Positions 61,278-64,000 of a stretch of 64,000 nucleotides of DNA are shown here, one piece after another. Position 1 is the stretch's first letter; each line of letters starts with the position of its first letter. Source of the DNA: Ramlibacter sp. PS4R-6 (GTDB taxonomy: Bacteria; Pseudomonadota; Gammaproteobacteria; Burkholderiales; Burkholderiaceae_C); NCBI RefSeq assembly GCF_037572775.1, contig NZ_JBBHKA010000001.1:992001-1056000 (forward strand), written 5' to 3'. The notes under the pieces were generated by a model that was given only the letters and a program-made list of their open reading frames with translations, had not been told where the DNA came from and did no database searches. The position numbers and the translations under genes were made by a program.

Positions 61278-61433
61278 GAAGTTTTCGTTTTGTCGGTGCC
61301 TGGTCGCCTCGGCAGGCGAACCAAGCGTAGTGACCCCAAAAAGCAATAGTGCTTCGGGTCGAGTAAGCGGGAAGCCGATTGGCTCCCTGGGCCCCTCGAG
61401 GGCCAGCTGAAGCAATTTGAAAGGTGAATTGAA
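61278..61433 (+). other. 156-bp rpsL-rpsG intergenic region
   Basis: Longer than the gaps in the spc-alpha cluster. In E. coli the S7 repressor binds the mRNA between rpsL and rpsG; this gap may serve the same purpose. It has several short inverted repeats (for example GCCTCGGCAGGC) but I cannot define the site. Confidence 0.4.
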
Positions 61434-61907
61434 ATGCCGCGTCGTCGCGAAGTCCCCAAGCGTGAAATCCTGCCGGATCCCAAGTACGGCAATGTCGAGC
61501 TCGCCAAGTTCATGAACGTCATCATGCAAGGCGGCAAGAAGGCGATCGCCGAGCGCATCGTCTACGGTGCCCTCGAGCAGATCGAGAAGAAGAACCCGGG
61601 CAAGGACCCGGTCGAGGCCTTCACGATGGCCATCAACAACGTGAAGCCGATGGTCGAAGTGAAGTCGCGCCGCGTCGGTGGCGCGAACTACCAGGTGCCC
61701 GTGGAAGTGCGCCCGATCCGCCGCCTGGCGCTGTCCATGCGCTGGCTGAAGGAAGCCGCCAAGAAGCGCGGCGAGAAGTCCATGGCCCTGCGCCTGGCCA
61801 ACGAACTGATGGAAGCCACGGAAGGCCGTGGCGGCGCGATGAAGAAGCGCGACGAAGTGCACCGCATGGCCGAGGCGAACAAGGCCTTCAGCCACTTCCG
61901 CTTCTAA
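61434..61907 (+). CDS. rpsG: 30S ribosomal protein S7
   Basis: A 157-residue S7, which organises the 16S rRNA head ([20 protein letters not shown]; signature KLMNVIM-like [18 protein letters not shown]). AAAGGTG precedes the ATG. S7 is the known autorepressor of the E. coli str operon. Confidence 0.98.
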   Translation: MPRRREVPKREILPDPKYGNVELAKFMNVIMQGGKKAIAERIVYGALEQIEKKNPGKDPVEAFTMAINNVKPMVEVKSRRVGGANYQVPVEVRPIRRLALSMRWLKEAAKKRGEKSMALRLANELMEATEGRGGAMKKRDEVHRMAEANKAFSHFRF

Positions 61908-61931
61908 GACCCGTCCCCATATCCGAGGTGC

Positions 61932-61952
61932 GGGCCCGCCGAGAGCGGGCCC
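61932..61952 (+). other. 8-bp perfect hairpin between rpsG and fusA
   Basis: GGGCCCGC and GCGGGCCC pair around CGAGA, followed by TTGCCC only. It may cause pausing or partial termination between rpsG and fusA, or mark an RNA processing point. Confidence 0.5.
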
Positions 61953-61978
61953 TTGCCCATTGAAAAGAAAGAATGAAC

Positions 61979-64000
<2,022 letters not shown>

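Overview
The window is high-GC chromosomal DNA of a betaproteobacterium, most likely Burkholderiales and close to Comamonadaceae (Ramlibacter/Variovorax-like). This is judged from protein sequences and gene content: a PhaM-type polyhydroxyalkanoate granule regulator, the recG-oxyR neighbourhood, a metal-type HemB lacking zinc cysteines, AtuA-type catabolism and the ribosomal clusters. Nearly every base is coding. I see no insertion sequence, prophage, CRISPR array or origin. Two tRNA genes are present and one strong small-RNA candidate.

Layout. 1-2.3 kb: start of a trehalose-6-phosphate phosphatase (leaves the window on the left), a TraB/GumN protein and a crotonase. 2.3-5.8 kb: a copper-handling operon (DUF2946-like protein, TonB-dependent receptor, YcnI-PCuAC fusion). 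5.8-9.0 kb: PhaM, a FIST sensor protein and a DUF535 protein. 9-12.5 kb: an XRE-type regulator divergent from a CREST/ceramidase-like membrane hydrolase coupled to a flippase-acyltransferase fusion. 12.5-15 kb: tgt and queA (queuosine). 15-20 kb: recG-oxyR-DyP peroxidase-ubiA in one tight run. 20-23 kb: an FkbM methyltransferase, proC and glpD. 23.1-32.3 kb: the complete spc and alpha ribosomal operons (rplN to rplQ, with secY, infA, rpmJ, rpoA) behind a near-consensus promoter, followed by an initiator tRNA. 32.4-36 kb: a cupin, glgC, tRNA-Arg(CCG), a di-haem cytochrome c and a conserved protein of unknown function. 36-40 kb: amtB behind a sigma-54 promoter, then a lipoprotein and a beta-barrel-like protein. 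40-45.8 kb: a catabolic operon on the minus strand (crotonase, AtuA, MmsA, GMC oxidoreductase). 45.8-49.9 kb: an Mla/MCE lipid-transport operon with a cyclic-nucleotide-binding protein. 49.9-56.8 kb: MarC, MaoC, SDR, dienelactone hydrolase, amidohydrolase, DUF1003, DUF72, CorA and hemB. 56.9-57.05 kb: the small RNA. 57.1-60.8 kb: HemJ, VanZ, a [2Fe-2S] protein, an alpha/beta hydrolase and a D,D-carboxypeptidase. 60.9-64 kb: rpsL-rpsG-fusA, with fusA running off the right edge.

Points of most interest. (1) A ~100-nt RNA at 56952-57052 has its own promoter, a C(UUCG)G hairpin, a second hairpin presenting CCUCCC (anti-Shine-Dalgarno) in its loop, and a U8 terminator. (2) A palindrome of form GTATC-N7-GATAC occurs just twice as far as I can see: directly upstream of the XRE regulator's start codon and in the gap before tgt. 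(3) A CREST hydrolase is translationally coupled to a lysophospholipid flippase-acyltransferase. (4) amtB has a 15/16-match sigma-54 promoter and an NtrC-like site. (5) The spc/alpha cluster is detached from str and lies about 29 kb before it.
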